A stretch of DNA of 64,000 nt from Aidingimonas lacisalsi (lineage in GTDB: Bacteria; Pseudomonadota; Gammaproteobacteria; Pseudomonadales; Halomonadaceae): the NCBI RefSeq assembly GCF_008079445.1, contig NZ_VRYH01000003.1:186001-250000 (forward strand), read 5' to 3'. Below, piece by piece: positions 26,917-36,109 of this stretch. The number at the start of each line of letters is the position of its first letter. Within the stretch, counting starts at the first letter, position 1. Both the position numbers and the translations under genes were made by a program. Below the pieces are notes generated by a model. That model saw nothing but the letters and a program-made list of their open reading frames with translations, ran no database searches and was not told the DNA's origin.

Positions 26917-28386
26917 ATGTTACGTATGGCCCAAGAAGCGCTTACGTTCGATGACGTATTACTCGTTCCCGGCTACTCCGATGTCCTGCCCAAGGATGTC
27001 AGCCTCAAATCCCGCCTAACCCGCAACCTCGAACTCAACATCCCGCTCGTCTCCTCTGCCATGGACACCGTGACCGAAGCACGCCTGGCGATCGCCATGG
27101 CCCAGGAGGGCGGCATCGGCATCGTGCACAAGAGCATGACCATCGCCGGTCAGGCCGCTGAGGTGCGCAAGGTCAAGAAACACGAAAGCGTGATCGTCAA
27201 AGACCCCGTTACCGTGGGGCCCAAGGCCAAGCTGCAGGACCTGTTGACGATGGCCGACGAGTACGGGTATTCCGGCTTCCCGGTCGTGGAGGGCGACGCC
27301 CTGGTCGGGATCGTTACCGGGCGTGACATGCGTTTCCAACCCAACCATAGCGACAACGTCGAAGCGATCATGACACCGCGCGACCAGTTGGTCACCGTGC
27401 CGGTGGGTACGTCGCTGGATGTCATCAAGGGCAAGATGCAGAAGAGCCGCATCGAAAAGATCCTGATCGTCGATGACGACTTCCATCTGCACGGCCTGGT
27501 CACGGTGCGCGACATCGAGAAGGCCAAGACGTATCCCCATGCCGCCAAGGACAGCGATGGCCGTCTGCTGGTCGGCGCTGCCGTCGGCACCGGGCCGGAA
27601 ACGCCCGATCGTATCGCCGCCCTGGTCGAAGCCGGTGTCGATGTCGTCGTCATCGATACCGCCCACGGTCATTCCAGGGGAGTGATCGATCGCGTGGCCT
27701 GGGTCAAGGAGCATTATCCGCAAATTCAGGTAATCGGAGGCAACATTGCCACGGCCGATGCCGCACGCGACCTTGCCGAAGCCGGCGTCGACGGCGTCAA
27801 GGTCGGCATCGGCCCCGGTTCCATCTGTACCACGCGCGTGGTGGCCGGTGTCGGCGTGCCCCAGGTCACGGCCGTATCCAACGTGGCGGAAGCGCTGAAA
27901 GCCTACGACGTCCCGCTGATCGCCGATGGCGGCATCCGCTTCTCCGGGGACCTGGCCAAGGCGATCGCGGCCGGCGCCAGTTGTGTGATGGTCGGCGGGC
28001 TGCTGGCCGGTACCGAGGAAGCGCCGGGCGAGATCGAGCTCTACCAGGGGCGGACCTACAAGGCCTATCGCGGCATGGGCTCGATGGGGGCCATGGCTCA
28101 GACTCAGGGCAGTGCCGATCGCTATTTTCAGGACAAGGACGCCGGCGCCGACAAGCTGGTGCCGGAAGGCATCGAAGGCCGCGTTCCGTACAAGGGCGTG
28201 ATGAGCTCCATCGTCCATCAGTTGATGGGCGGTCTGCGTGCCTCGATGGGCTACACCGGATGCCGCGACATTCAGGAAATGCGTACCAAGCCGGAATTCG
28301 TGCAGATCACCGGGGCCGGCTTCAACGAGTCGCATGTGCATGATGTGCAGATTACGAAGGAGGCGCCCAACTACCGGGCGGGCTAA
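26917..28386 (+). CDS. guaB: Inosine-5'-monophosphate dehydrogenase
   Basis: Oxidises IMP to XMP with NAD, the rate-limiting step to guanine nucleotides. 489 residues: [20 protein letters not shown] at the N-terminus, two CBS domains (about residues 95-205), the active-site loop [21 protein letters not shown] with the catalytic cysteine, the [12 protein letters not shown] segment and [16 protein letters not shown] 26917 is chosen because GuaB proteins start MLR.AxEALTFDD; an ATG at 26902 is in frame. guaA follows 100 bp downstream with a hairpin in the gap. Confidence 0.97.
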   Translation: MLRMAQEALTFDDVLLVPGYSDVLPKDVSLKSRLTRNLELNIPLVSSAMDTVTEARLAIAMAQEGGIGIVHKSMTIAGQAAEVRKVKKHESVIVKDPVTVGPKAKLQDLLTMADEYGYSGFPVVEGDALVGIVTGRDMRFQPNHSDNVEAIMTPRDQLVTVPVGTSLDVIKGKMQKSRIEKILIVDDDFHLHGLVTVRDIEKAKTYPHAAKDSDGRLLVGAAVGTGPETPDRIAALVEAGVDVVVIDTAHGHSRGVIDRVAWVKEHYPQIQVIGGNIATADAARDLAEAGVDGVKVGIGPGSICTTRVVAGVGVPQVTAVSNVAEALKAYDVPLIADGGIRFSGDLAKAIAAGASCVMVGGLLAGTEEAPGEIELYQGRTYKAYRGMGSMGAMAQTQGSADRYFQDKDAGADKLVPEGIEGRVPYKGVMSSIVHQLMGGLRASMGYTGCRDIQEMRTKPEFVQITGAGFNESHVHDVQITKEAPNYRAG

Positions 28387-28410
28387 CTCAAGCTTGACGC
28401 CGGAAGCTTG

Positions 28411-28446
28411 AAGCGGGAAGTTGATCCCCTCGGAGACTTCCCGCTT
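28411..28446. repeat. Perfect 11-bp hairpin between guaB and guaA (REP-like)
   Basis: AAGCGGGAAGT (28411-28421) and ACTTCCCGCTT (28436-28446) flank a 14-base loop. No T run follows, so read-through into guaA is expected. The preceding AAGCTTGACGCCGGAAGCTT has the look of the dispersed GAAGCTTGAAGC-type repeats common in Halomonas-like genomes. It may stabilise the guaB message or set the guaB:guaA ratio. Confidence 0.6.
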
Positions 28447-28486
28447 GCGCGTTTTCGGCCCTGTTGCTTCCCAAAGGAAAGGCCAG

Positions 28487-30064
28487 ATGACCGACATTCA
28501 CGCCCACAAGATCCTGATCCTCGATTTCGGCTCCCAGTACACCCAGCTCATCGCGCGCCGCGTGCGTGAGATCGGCGTCTATTCCGAAGTGCGCGCCTTC
28601 GATATCACCGAGGCCGAGATTCGCGAGTACAACCCCAACGGCATCATCCTTGCCGGTGGGCCGGAATCGGTGACCGAGCTGGATTCCCCGCGTGCACCGC
28701 AGTGCGTGTTCGAGATGGGGCTGCCGGTGCTGGGGATCTGCTACGGCATGCAGACCATGGCCGAACAACTGGGCGGCCAGGTCGAAGGCTCGCAGAAGCG
28801 CGAGTTCGGCTATGCGCAGATCCGCATCGACGCCGAGACGGCGCTGTTCAAAGGCATCAAGGATCACGTCGATCACGACACCGACAAGGCGCTGCTCGAT
28901 GTATGGATGAGCCATGGCGACAAGGTCGCCAAGGTGCCTGCCGAATTCACGGTGACCGCCTCTACGCCGAGTTGCCCGATTGCCGCCATGGCCTGGGAAG
29001 CGAAACGCTTCTACGGCGTGCAGTTCCACCCCGAGGTGACCCACACTCTGCAAGGGCAGCGCATCCTCGAACACTTCGTGCTGGATATCTGCCAGTCCGA
29101 ACGGCTGTGGACACCGGCTCAGATCATCGAGGACCAGGTCGCCCGCGTGCGCGAACAGGTCGGCGAGCGTCACGTATTACTGGCCCTCTCCGGCGGGGTG
29201 GACTCCTCCGTGGTGGCCGCGCTGTTGCACAAGGCGATCGGCGATCAACTGACCTGCGTGTTCGTCGACAACGGTCTGTTGCGCAAGAACGAAGGCAAGC
29301 AGGTGATGGAAACCTTCGCCCGCCACATGGGCGTGCGGGTACTGCGTGTCGACGCCGAGGAGCAGTTTCTCTCCAAGCTGAACGGCGTGGACGACCCCGA
29401 AGCCAAGCGCAAGATCATCGGCAACACTTTCATCGACGTGTTCGACGATGAAGCCGGCAAGATCGAAGGCGTCGACTTCCTGGCCCAAGGCACCATCTAC
29501 CCCGACGTGATCGAATCCGCCGCCTCCAAGACCGGCAAGGCGCATGTGATCAAGTCGCACCACAACGTCGGCGGCTTGCCCGAGACGATGAAACTCTCGC
29601 TGGTCGAACCGCTGCGCGAGCTGTTCAAGGACGAAGTACGCAAACTCGGCCTCGAACTCGGCCTGCCCTACGACATGGTCTACCGCCACCCCTTCCCGGG
29701 ACCGGGCCTCGGCGTGCGCATCCTCGGCGAAGTCAAAAAAGAGTACGCCGACATCCTGCGTGAAGCCGACGCCATCTTCATCGAGGAACTGCACAAGGCC
29801 GACTGGTACCACAAGACCAGCCAGGCCTTCGCCGTCTTCCTCCCGGTGAAATCCGTCGGCGTCGTCGGCGACGGGCGCCGCTACGAATGGGTCATCGCCC
29901 TGCGCGCCGTCGAGACCATCGACTTCATGACCGCAAGATGGGCCCACCTGCCGTATGAGCTGCTCGAGACCGTCTCCAACCGCATCATCAACGAGCTGGA
30001 AGGCGTCTCCCGCGTGACCTACGACGTCAGCAGCAAGCCGCCCGCGACCATTGAGTGGGAGTGA
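28487..30064 (+). CDS. guaA: GMP synthase (glutamine-hydrolysing)
   Basis: Aminates XMP to GMP. 525 residues: an N-terminal class I glutamine amidotransferase domain ([18 protein letters not shown], nucleophile region GICYGMQ, FHPEV), then the ATP pyrophosphatase domain with the P-loop [16 protein letters not shown] near residue 232 and the C-terminal dimerisation domain ending in PPATIEWE. Start ATG 28487 follows AAAGGAAAGG. The 3' end of guaA is a known integration target for genomic islands; here the base composition changes right after its terminator. Confidence 0.97.
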   Translation: MTDIHAHKILILDFGSQYTQLIARRVREIGVYSEVRAFDITEAEIREYNPNGIILAGGPESVTELDSPRAPQCVFEMGLPVLGICYGMQTMAEQLGGQVEGSQKREFGYAQIRIDAETALFKGIKDHVDHDTDKALLDVWMSHGDKVAKVPAEFTVTASTPSCPIAAMAWEAKRFYGVQFHPEVTHTLQGQRILEHFVLDICQSERLWTPAQIIEDQVARVREQVGERHVLLALSGGVDSSVVAALLHKAIGDQLTCVFVDNGLLRKNEGKQVMETFARHMGVRVLRVDAEEQFLSKLNGVDDPEAKRKIIGNTFIDVFDDEAGKIEGVDFLAQGTIYPDVIESAASKTGKAHVIKSHHNVGGLPETMKLSLVEPLRELFKDEVRKLGLELGLPYDMVYRHPFPGPGLGVRILGEVKKEYADILREADAIFIEELHKADWYHKTSQAFAVFLPVKSVGVVGDGRRYEWVIALRAVETIDFMTARWAHLPYELLETVSNRIINELEGVSRVTYDVSSKPPATIEWE

Positions 30065-30123
30065 TCACCGGGTAGGGGGCGTTGAGAGGCGTCTGTCCCG
30101 GGCGCATCATCCGCTTCATACGA

Positions 30124-30151
30124 AAGCCTGCCTTGATCGGCAGGCTTTTTT
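30124..30151 (+). terminator. Intrinsic terminator behind guaA
   Basis: AAGCCTGCC (30124-30132), six-base loop, GGCAGGCTT (30139-30147), continuing into a T run to 30151. Sixty bases after the guaA stop. It marks the right edge of the core region before the AT-rich island. Confidence 0.9.
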
Positions 30152-30816
30152 GTTGCACAACGTTACCAAGCTAAGATGAACTTGGATTCAGCTGCTGAGG
30201 CAGTGGCCGATAGAAAAGTAAAAGACAATGCGGAAGATGTCGCAGGGAAAGGATGTTATCCCCGGACGGTAGTGTGGCTATTTGTGTGATAATGGAGTCG
30301 TTTGGTTTGGAGTTGACACTCAGCCATAATTGAATGAATAGTCGAGCCAAAAGATGAGTGGATGTATGCTCCCAGGCTAAGACGTTCCACCGAACACCTA
30401 GTGGGAAGCTCCAGCTGTGTAATGACGGCGGCGTATAAAGCTTAGTTAAGGCTTTTTTTACCATAAAGTTAAAATTGAATAAACCGCTGCATTAAAATCT
30501 AATATAAGGCAAATATTTTTTGGATAGGTTCCCGCCTATACATATAATTTTGAAATGTATTTGAAGCGGTCAATATAAATGTTTATCGGAAGTATGTAAG
30601 GATTTTATTATGCAATAATATTTTAAATATGCGGGAAGCTTTTGGCTTGAAAGTTATCAGGTTTAATTTTTTCCATAGTGGGGAATTTTTGGTTTGAACG
30701 TTTTCCGATAATAGTTGGCGAAGTTTGAGCGTGGAAAAAAGATCAGTCTTTTTTGAATGTGATGAGCTTTTTAAAGAATAAATAAGCTCTTCGGCTTCGG
30801 AGCATAGGGAGCTCAC
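30152..30816. other. AT-rich intergenic segment at the left edge of the island
   Basis: About 660 bp without a convincing gene. Base composition falls from about 60% GC to well below 40% over this stretch. Two leftward open frames (about 97 and 77 codons) lack ribosome sites and protein-like composition. Between about 30180 and 30420 some translated stretches vaguely suggest a decayed transposase N-terminus (VVWL, SQAK), but frames change repeatedly and I cannot confirm it. No tRNA, integrase gene or copy of the guaA 3' end was found here. Confidence 0.5.
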
Positions 30817-30822
30817 TATAAT
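30817..30822 (+). promoter_or_regulatory. -10 element candidate for the PRTase-ATPase-MTase operon
   Basis: A perfect TATAAT at 30817-30822, 33 bp upstream of the first start codon of the operon. The -35 region is weak (TTCGGA with short spacing). No other promoter-like pair is closer, and the four genes that follow overlap or nearly touch, so one promoter would serve all. Confidence 0.45.
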
Positions 30823-30855
30823 TTTACTTCAGATAAACTAATTCAAGGAGTTAAT

Positions 30856-31755
30856 TTGAATTATTATAAAGACTACTTAGATCAAGTTGAAGAGTACTTG
30901 GTAAAGATGAAGAAGAATGCGCGACTTCTTATAGAGGAAAACATATGGGACTCAGTTAGATACGAAGACGTAGAATTGTGGCTGCAAAACTTCTCCGGCG
31001 ATGAAGAAAAATTGTTAGCAGGGCTTCTTTTAGACAACCTAGTATTTAGGTCTGCAGAGCAAACTTCTTCACTCCTTAATAGTGCTATCGATTGCTCTTT
31101 ATCTCATGCTATTTATAACAATCCCTTAGATGTTTTGAGAGGGGAAGACTATAAGAATATATTAACATCTCGCTATGGTAATCCCGATATTAAAGTGGTG
31201 CCTGTAATTAGGGATTTAGATCCTCCTACCAAAAGCGGGCCTGCAATTGCGCGTCTATACAAGCGCCATGTTGGCTTGGCTGAAGAGCATATGATATGGC
31301 CATGGCTTGTGGAAAAAGAGTATGCGAAAGGTGTTAGGACTTTCGTTTTTATTGATGATACTTTAGCGACTGGAAATCAGTTCTCTGAATTTCTTGAGAA
31401 GTATGCAAATCTTGGTATTCTAGATGCTACCTTAATCTACATCCCACTGCTTGCGCATAGAGAAGGTTTAGAGAAGATTAATAGAGAGTACCCAAAAGTT
31501 ATAATTTCACCAGTAGAAACAGTAGATGAAAAGGATAGTTTTTTTGAATTAGGTAATGCCTCTATGTTTGATGATTTAGAGAATTTGTATCTTGTAGTGG
31601 CAGAGAAGTATTTAAACAGAAGATTGTTCAAAATAATGTGTAAAGGGTATAAAGGGTTGGCATTGACCTTTTCTTATAACCACTCAACACCTAACTCTAC
31701 GTTACCGCTCTATTGGTATGAGGATGAACACTTCAAACCCTTACTAAGGAGGTAG
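30856..31755 (+). CDS. Phosphoribosyltransferase-like protein of a putative conflict system (PRTase-CE type)
   Basis: 299 residues, AT-rich codon use. A helical N-terminal region (about 1-90) is followed by a domain with the signature of type I phosphoribosyltransferases: VRTFVFIDDTLATGNQF (about 160-176), i.e. four hydrophobic residues, two acidic residues and a Thr/Gly loop that binds the PRPP 5'-phosphate and ribose hydroxyls. A basic-proline stretch RDLDPPTKSGPAIARLYKRH precedes it, where a pyrophosphate loop would be. I recall that such proteins, next to ORC/CDC6-like ATPases, were defined as PRTase-CE in genomic surveys of prokaryotic conflict systems; this is from memory. TTG start with AAGGAG five bases upstream. 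First gene of a four-gene operon; a nucleotide- or nucleic-acid-modifying effector role is inferred. Confidence 0.72.
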   Translation: MNYYKDYLDQVEEYLVKMKKNARLLIEENIWDSVRYEDVELWLQNFSGDEEKLLAGLLLDNLVFRSAEQTSSLLNSAIDCSLSHAIYNNPLDVLRGEDYKNILTSRYGNPDIKVVPVIRDLDPPTKSGPAIARLYKRHVGLAEEHMIWPWLVEKEYAKGVRTFVFIDDTLATGNQFSEFLEKYANLGILDATLIYIPLLAHREGLEKINREYPKVIISPVETVDEKDSFFELGNASMFDDLENLYLVVAEKYLNRRLFKIMCKGYKGLALTFSYNHSTPNSTLPLYWYEDEHFKPLLRR

Positions 31756-31757
31756 TT

Positions 31758-33755
31758 ATGATGACTGAGACTTCAGAGATTACAAAACTTAAGCATTCTC
31801 TTACAAAAAATAGGTCAGAGCACTTAGGGAAAGATGTTTGGAACGACTTCGTCGTTCCTAGGTTTTTTAATAGGGTAGATTTAACGTCGGAAATGCCAAT
31901 CCGCCTGGAAGGTGGGAGAGGAAGTGGTAAGACGATGCTGTTAAGGTACTTATCTTATCACAGTCAGTTTTCTTTAAATAGACACTTCATAACGGATGAA
32001 GATGTTTCTCGTATTGGGCTTTATTGGAAAGCTGATACCCAATTTTTAAGGTTGATGACAAAACGAAGCATAGGCGAAGACACATGGCTCATGCTTTTTG
32101 ATCATTACTTAAATCTGAAAATAGCCTATGAAATGCTGTCTAGTATATTTTCTCTTTCGGATAGCCATTATGGGAAAGTGACACACAGACAAGTGGCCGG
32201 TACTGTTCTAGAGGGTGTTTCAGACTTTGGTTTTGAAAAGGAGGGGATTAATGATGTTTATAAAGAGATAGGTAGACGAATAAGAAAGACTGAGATGATA
32301 ATTCAAAATATTAAGGATGTTCAAAGCCTGAATTTTTTACCAGTCTCTTTTATTGCCCATTTGGCTGAAAGTGTTTTACATAGTTTTCCATGTTTGCAAG
32401 GGAGTCTTTTTTCAGTATACATTGACGAGTATGAGAATTTATTAAGCTATCAGCAAAGAGTTATCAATACTAGGATAAAGCACTCGGAGCCCCCTATAAT
32501 ATATAATATAGCAATAAAAAAGAACGGGATGTCAGAAACTTCAACACTCAGTCATGAAAAGCTAGAAAATAAAGCTGACTTTTCAATAATAAATCTTGAT
32601 GATCAAATTGAAATGAGTGGCTTTGATGTTTACGTGTCTGAAATTTTCCTTAAAAAACTGGGGGAGTCCTGCCCAAATGTAATAGAATCTTGTGATATAG
32701 ATCTTTCTGTTTGCCAAGAAGTTGACAAAATTGATGCTAGGTATGATTGTAAGTATGAAGCAAGCTGTAGAGAAGCTCTAAATCGTATTTTTCCGGGACG
32801 TACACATTATGATTTGGCAGAAGAGGTTTTTAATACCCCTAGTTTTTACAATAAGATGGTTTCTGAGATAAAAAGGGCTTTAGAACAAAAGAAATGCGCC
32901 AAATATCATGAGGAAGATTTTGTAAGTGGCGACCATAAAAAAGCATCTATTGTTTGTGCGTCATTACTGTTTAGACGGAACATCAATCCTGAAGATGTGG
33001 CCGCTGAGTTATTTAGGCTTCGTAACGGAGAGAAAAATAAATTTACGGACAAGACAGCTTGGGAGCATAATTACTTTATCGGATGTTATTTGAGGATTGT
33101 GAGGGCATATAAGACTAATAGTACGTTTTACTCGGGGTTTGATGTTTATACATCTTTATCTGGTGGTAATGTAAGGCACTTTTTGGAGTTGTGCAGAACC
33201 GCAATTAGCCTTGTTGGTGATAATGACCTCGCAAAAGATTTTGTTGTCAGTAGGAAATTACAGCATATAGCTGCAAGAAATACAAGCGAGGAACTTGTTA
33301 GGGAAATTCAAAGATTTACTCCCTTGGGGAATCAGTTGAATAATTTCGTACGAGGTCTTGGAAGGGTTTTCCAGCTTTGTCAAGACAGAGAATCTCAAAG
33401 TGAGACTGAGGTGACTCATTTCGGGATAAAAGACGATCAAGGTGTTTTCAAAGAAGAAGACCAGTTTTTCTTGGATGAAGCTGAGAAGTGGGGGGTTCTT
33501 AAGGCGATAGAATCAACAAAAAACAAGTCACTAAGTGCTTCTCCAACGTATGATTATATATTAAACCCTGTTTATTCTCCGTTCTTCCTTATAAGTTATA
33601 GGAAAGGGAGGAAATTGGATATTGATGCTGTTGACTTTAAGGCTCTGTTTCAAAGTGGAGAGGCAGCAGTTAACTCATCAATTGGTAAAAAGTTGCGTTT
33701 GCTGTCAAACTCTAATGAAAATTCTTCCACTGATATGCAGGCGAGCTTGCTGTGA
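31758..33755 (+). CDS. ORC/CDC6-like AAA ATPase
   Basis: 665 residues. The P-loop EGGRGSGKTMLLRYLS is at about 51-66, and a Walker B with ORC-like acidic continuation, SVYIDEYENLLSY, at about 217-229. The N-terminal segment before the P-loop (VWNDFVVPRFFNRVDL) resembles the entry to an ATPase that senses DNA or protein ends. Residues about 300-340 contain five cysteines and may bind metal. The C-terminal half is helical, with LSGGNVRHFLELCRTAISLV near 470-490, which looks like the sensor-2/lid region. A strong AAGGAGG sits at the end of the PRTase gene, six bases before the start; the 3' end overlaps the next gene by four bases (GTGA). It probably gives the energy-dependent sensing step of the system. 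Confidence 0.75.
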   Translation: MMTETSEITKLKHSLTKNRSEHLGKDVWNDFVVPRFFNRVDLTSEMPIRLEGGRGSGKTMLLRYLSYHSQFSLNRHFITDEDVSRIGLYWKADTQFLRLMTKRSIGEDTWLMLFDHYLNLKIAYEMLSSIFSLSDSHYGKVTHRQVAGTVLEGVSDFGFEKEGINDVYKEIGRRIRKTEMIIQNIKDVQSLNFLPVSFIAHLAESVLHSFPCLQGSLFSVYIDEYENLLSYQQRVINTRIKHSEPPIIYNIAIKKNGMSETSTLSHEKLENKADFSIINLDDQIEMSGFDVYVSEIFLKKLGESCPNVIESCDIDLSVCQEVDKIDARYDCKYEASCREALNRIFPGRTHYDLAEEVFNTPSFYNKMVSEIKRALEQKKCAKYHEEDFVSGDHKKASIVCASLLFRRNINPEDVAAELFRLRNGEKNKFTDKTAWEHNYFIGCYLRIVRAYKTNSTFYSGFDVYTSLSGGNVRHFLELCRTAISLVGDNDLAKDFVVSRKLQHIAARNTSEELVREIQRFTPLGNQLNNFVRGLGRVFQLCQDRESQSETEVTHFGIKDDQGVFKEEDQFFLDEAEKWGVLKAIESTKNKSLSASPTYDYILNPVYSPFFLISYRKGRKLDIDAVDFKALFQSGEAAVNSSIGKKLRLLSNSNENSSTDMQASLL

Positions 33756-34654
33756 TTGATATAAAGTCGGCTTCTTCCGAGTACCCTGTTGAGTTTCCGG
33801 ATAAATTTTCTCATGGGTTTGTAGGTGCTGGAATTGATGATAGAACAAATGCTTCTGTTGAGCATGTGCATGATTCATGTGAAAATGTTTTTGTCTTGGA
33901 ATATGATGGTGAAAATCTAAATATTAAAGTAGATGGCATCGCAGTAGAATGCCACGATTTTCCTGAGTTTTTTTCATCTTTGTCCGCCAACTCAATCATC
34001 GTTGATTCTACTAGTCTTGATATCCCTGAGCTTGCTATTCTTCTCAAGTCTGCGATAAATGAGGCGGGTTTGGAGATATTTTTTATATATTTTGAGCCCA
34101 GCGATTACTCTGTTGTAAATAATGGGGCTCTAACGCTAGAGGATTTTGGTTTATCAGATAGAATAATAGGATTTGAAGGAGCAGGTATTCCGACTTTATC
34201 AATGCCCGTAGAGGGTGAAGTCCCACGGAAGTTTGTTTTTTTTGTTGGTTATGAAGCTGGACGGTTGCAAAGTGCAATTGAAACATATGATATTATGAGC
34301 GATGAAGCAAAGATTTTCTTTGGCATGCCCGCTTTCCGGCCTGGATGGGAGGTTAAGTCAATCAAGAGAAGCCTTCCCGTGTTAAGCGAGCAATCTATAA
34401 CTGGAAGTTCTGGATATTGTTCCGCTAGTAATGCACGAGATGCCCTACGAGTTTTGAGAGAGTTTGACAATTACAAAGAAGAATTTTTGATGTATGTTCT
34501 TCCTCTTGGGACTAAACCATGTTCGATAGCAGCCATTTTATTCAGTTTGGAGAACGAGGGACGTGCTAGGTTGCTTTATGACCAGCCAGGAAAGAAAAGT
34601 GGAAGAAGCTATGGGGTTGGCAGAAAACATTATTACAGGTGCCTTTTAAAATGA
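33752..34654 (+). CDS. Unknown protein linked to the ORC-like ATPase and methyltransferase
   Basis: 300 residues, no family recognised. It begins with a GTG that overlaps the ATPase stop (GTGA) and ends in an ATGA overlap with the methyltransferase, so its expression is coupled to both. The N-terminal 100 residues are acidic with beta-strand-like stretches. The middle has FVFFVGYEAGRLQSAIETYDI, and the C-terminal third has VLPLGTKPCSIAAILFSLENE and a basic ending with GKKSGRSYGVGRKHYYRC. The LPLGTKPxxIA region looks like a nucleotide- or ligand-binding turn, but this is a guess. AT-rich codon use like its neighbours. Its dedicated place inside the operon argues for a specific subunit, adaptor or sensor. 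Confidence 0.6.
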   Translation: MIDIKSASSEYPVEFPDKFSHGFVGAGIDDRTNASVEHVHDSCENVFVLEYDGENLNIKVDGIAVECHDFPEFFSSLSANSIIVDSTSLDIPELAILLKSAINEAGLEIFFIYFEPSDYSVVNNGALTLEDFGLSDRIIGFEGAGIPTLSMPVEGEVPRKFVFFVGYEAGRLQSAIETYDIMSDEAKIFFGMPAFRPGWEVKSIKRSLPVLSEQSITGSSGYCSASNARDALRVLREFDNYKEEFLMYVLPLGTKPCSIAAILFSLENEGRARLLYDQPGKKSGRSYGVGRKHYYRCLLK

Positions 34655-35958
34655 GTTTTTATGAAACCCCAGCGAATATCGTACGATTGATTAAGAAGCA
34701 TGTTCCTGCTTCTTCAACAAAAATTCTTGACCCAGCGGTGGGAGAGGGGGCGCTTCTCTTTTCGCTAAGCGCGTTTCATCTTAATCGTCAGGTAACTATT
34801 GTTGATATTGATGACAAACGCTTGTCAGGTGTTTTGTTAAGATTCCCAAAGTCTCAGACAGTAAATGAGGATTTTTTAAGCTGGTCAAGTCGTGGTGAGA
34901 AAAGGTTTGATTTAATCGTAGCTAATCCTCCGTTTTCTGGAAAATCTCATAGTAGAGTAATCTATGAGGGCCGAAAGGTTCCAATTGAGCTAGCTTTCAT
35001 AAGGCGATCTGTAGAGCTTTTAGAAGAAAATGGAAGTCTGATCGCAATAGTACCAGATTCACTGATTAACTCTTCAAGTTTCTTAGTGGATCGTAAGTGG
35101 CTTTTTACTCAGGGCGAGGTGAGGTATGTATATCAGTTACCGGAGAATTCTTTTTTTGGTATTGAGGCAGCTTTCTTTTTAGTTGTTTTTAAGAAAGCTG
35201 GAGTGGGCGGGCAATTGCGCTTACGCAAACTTGAAGAAAAAGGTGGTGGCGAAGAGATTACTGTGTCCAAAGTTACCCTTGAAGAAACAGGATTTCGATT
35301 GGACTACTTGTATTATGCTGAAAGAGAGGTTTATGGTGAAGTTGTTAAAAGCCTAGGAAATGCTGACTTATCTAAACTTGGTGATATTTGCGATGTTTCT
35401 AGAGGAAGGAAAAGGAGTAACTATAAGTCATCTGGCCTAATTCATACAGACTGCTTTGAGTCTGGATTTTGGGTTCGGCGAGGTAAAGCAATAGATATAT
35501 TTAATGTTGAAAGATGGGTTGTGGCTGTCAGAAGGGTGTCAAGAAATGCACATTTAACTTTTGGCATTGTGAATGCTGAAGATGAAGAATTTTGCACGGA
35601 TTGTTTGATTATTGTTAGGCCTGATTGCAGATCTGTTTCCCCCATAGAAATTCTTTTCTATCTTAGAGTTATGTATAGTAATTTGCACGGCGGTTTTTAT
35701 CTTCTTAAAGGGGTGGGGGCGAAATTTCTTTCTGTAGAGCAAATTAAATCGCTTCCTTATTATAGAATCACATCTATTTTCCGTGAGGAATTTTCTGAAT
35801 ATTGCAATTTGCTTTTTATGATGGATTTTGAAGGCTGTAAGAAGGTCGAGGAGAGAGTTTTTTTGAAGTTGGCTGGAGGTGGGAATGTTGAGAGTTTTTA
35901 TGCTGTTGGAAAGAGTAAAGAAAAAGATGAAGAGGAGGGGGTTGTAAACTACTACTGA
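34651..35958 (+). CDS. N6-adenine DNA methyltransferase with TaqI-like specificity domain
   Basis: 435 residues. The SAM-binding motif I is TKILDPAVGEGALLFSLS (about 26-43), and the catalytic motif IV is LIVANPPFSGKS (about 88-99), the NPPF form of gamma-type N6-adenine methylases. A C-terminal region (about 240-400; GDICDVSRGRKRSNY, LKGVGAKFLSVEQIKSLP) resembles the DNA-recognition half of M.TaqI-like and type I S proteins, so this could be a stand-alone methylase that marks self DNA. The start ATG 34651 overlaps the stop of the preceding gene (ATGA). No restriction endonuclease gene follows, so the operon partners (ATPase and PRTase) may provide the attack function. Confidence 0.85.
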   Translation: MSFYETPANIVRLIKKHVPASSTKILDPAVGEGALLFSLSAFHLNRQVTIVDIDDKRLSGVLLRFPKSQTVNEDFLSWSSRGEKRFDLIVANPPFSGKSHSRVIYEGRKVPIELAFIRRSVELLEENGSLIAIVPDSLINSSSFLVDRKWLFTQGEVRYVYQLPENSFFGIEAAFFLVVFKKAGVGGQLRLRKLEEKGGGEEITVSKVTLEETGFRLDYLYYAEREVYGEVVKSLGNADLSKLGDICDVSRGRKRSNYKSSGLIHTDCFESGFWVRRGKAIDIFNVERWVVAVRRVSRNAHLTFGIVNAEDEEFCTDCLIIVRPDCRSVSPIEILFYLRVMYSNLHGGFYLLKGVGAKFLSVEQIKSLPYYRITSIFREEFSEYCNLLFMMDFEGCKKVEERVFLKLAGGGNVESFYAVGKSKEKDEEEGVVNYY

Positions 35959-36109
35959 ATTTTTTGAATTTTTATTTTAGTACCTATCGATTTTAATTAC
36001 GGCTAAGCAGCTACTTCGATGCCATAGACCCTCCGGGCGCCTATGCTGCCCTCTCAAGCCGTCAGACCGTGAGAGCATAGATTGCTTTTTATTGATGGAG
36101 GAGGCTTCC

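Noticed and set aside
27016-28497. Long leftward open frame (493 codons) antisense to guaB
   Set aside because: It is the mirror of guaB codon structure in high-GC DNA; the product is His/Gly/Asp-rich without any domain, and guaB itself is certain.
30065-30160. Search for an integrase attachment-site copy of the guaA 3' end at the right side of the island
   Set aside because: No repeat of the last 20 bases of guaA was found by eye between 35 and 54 kb, so integrase-mediated insertion cannot be claimed.
30180-30420. Possible decayed IS4-type transposase N-terminus
   Set aside because: Only isolated words (VVWL, SQAK) in different frames; too weak to annotate as a mobile element.
30171-30816. 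Two leftward small open frames (97 and 77 codons) in the AT-rich edge
   Set aside because: No ribosome sites, no protein-like pattern, and low-complexity AT-rich codons; they could not be separated from chance.
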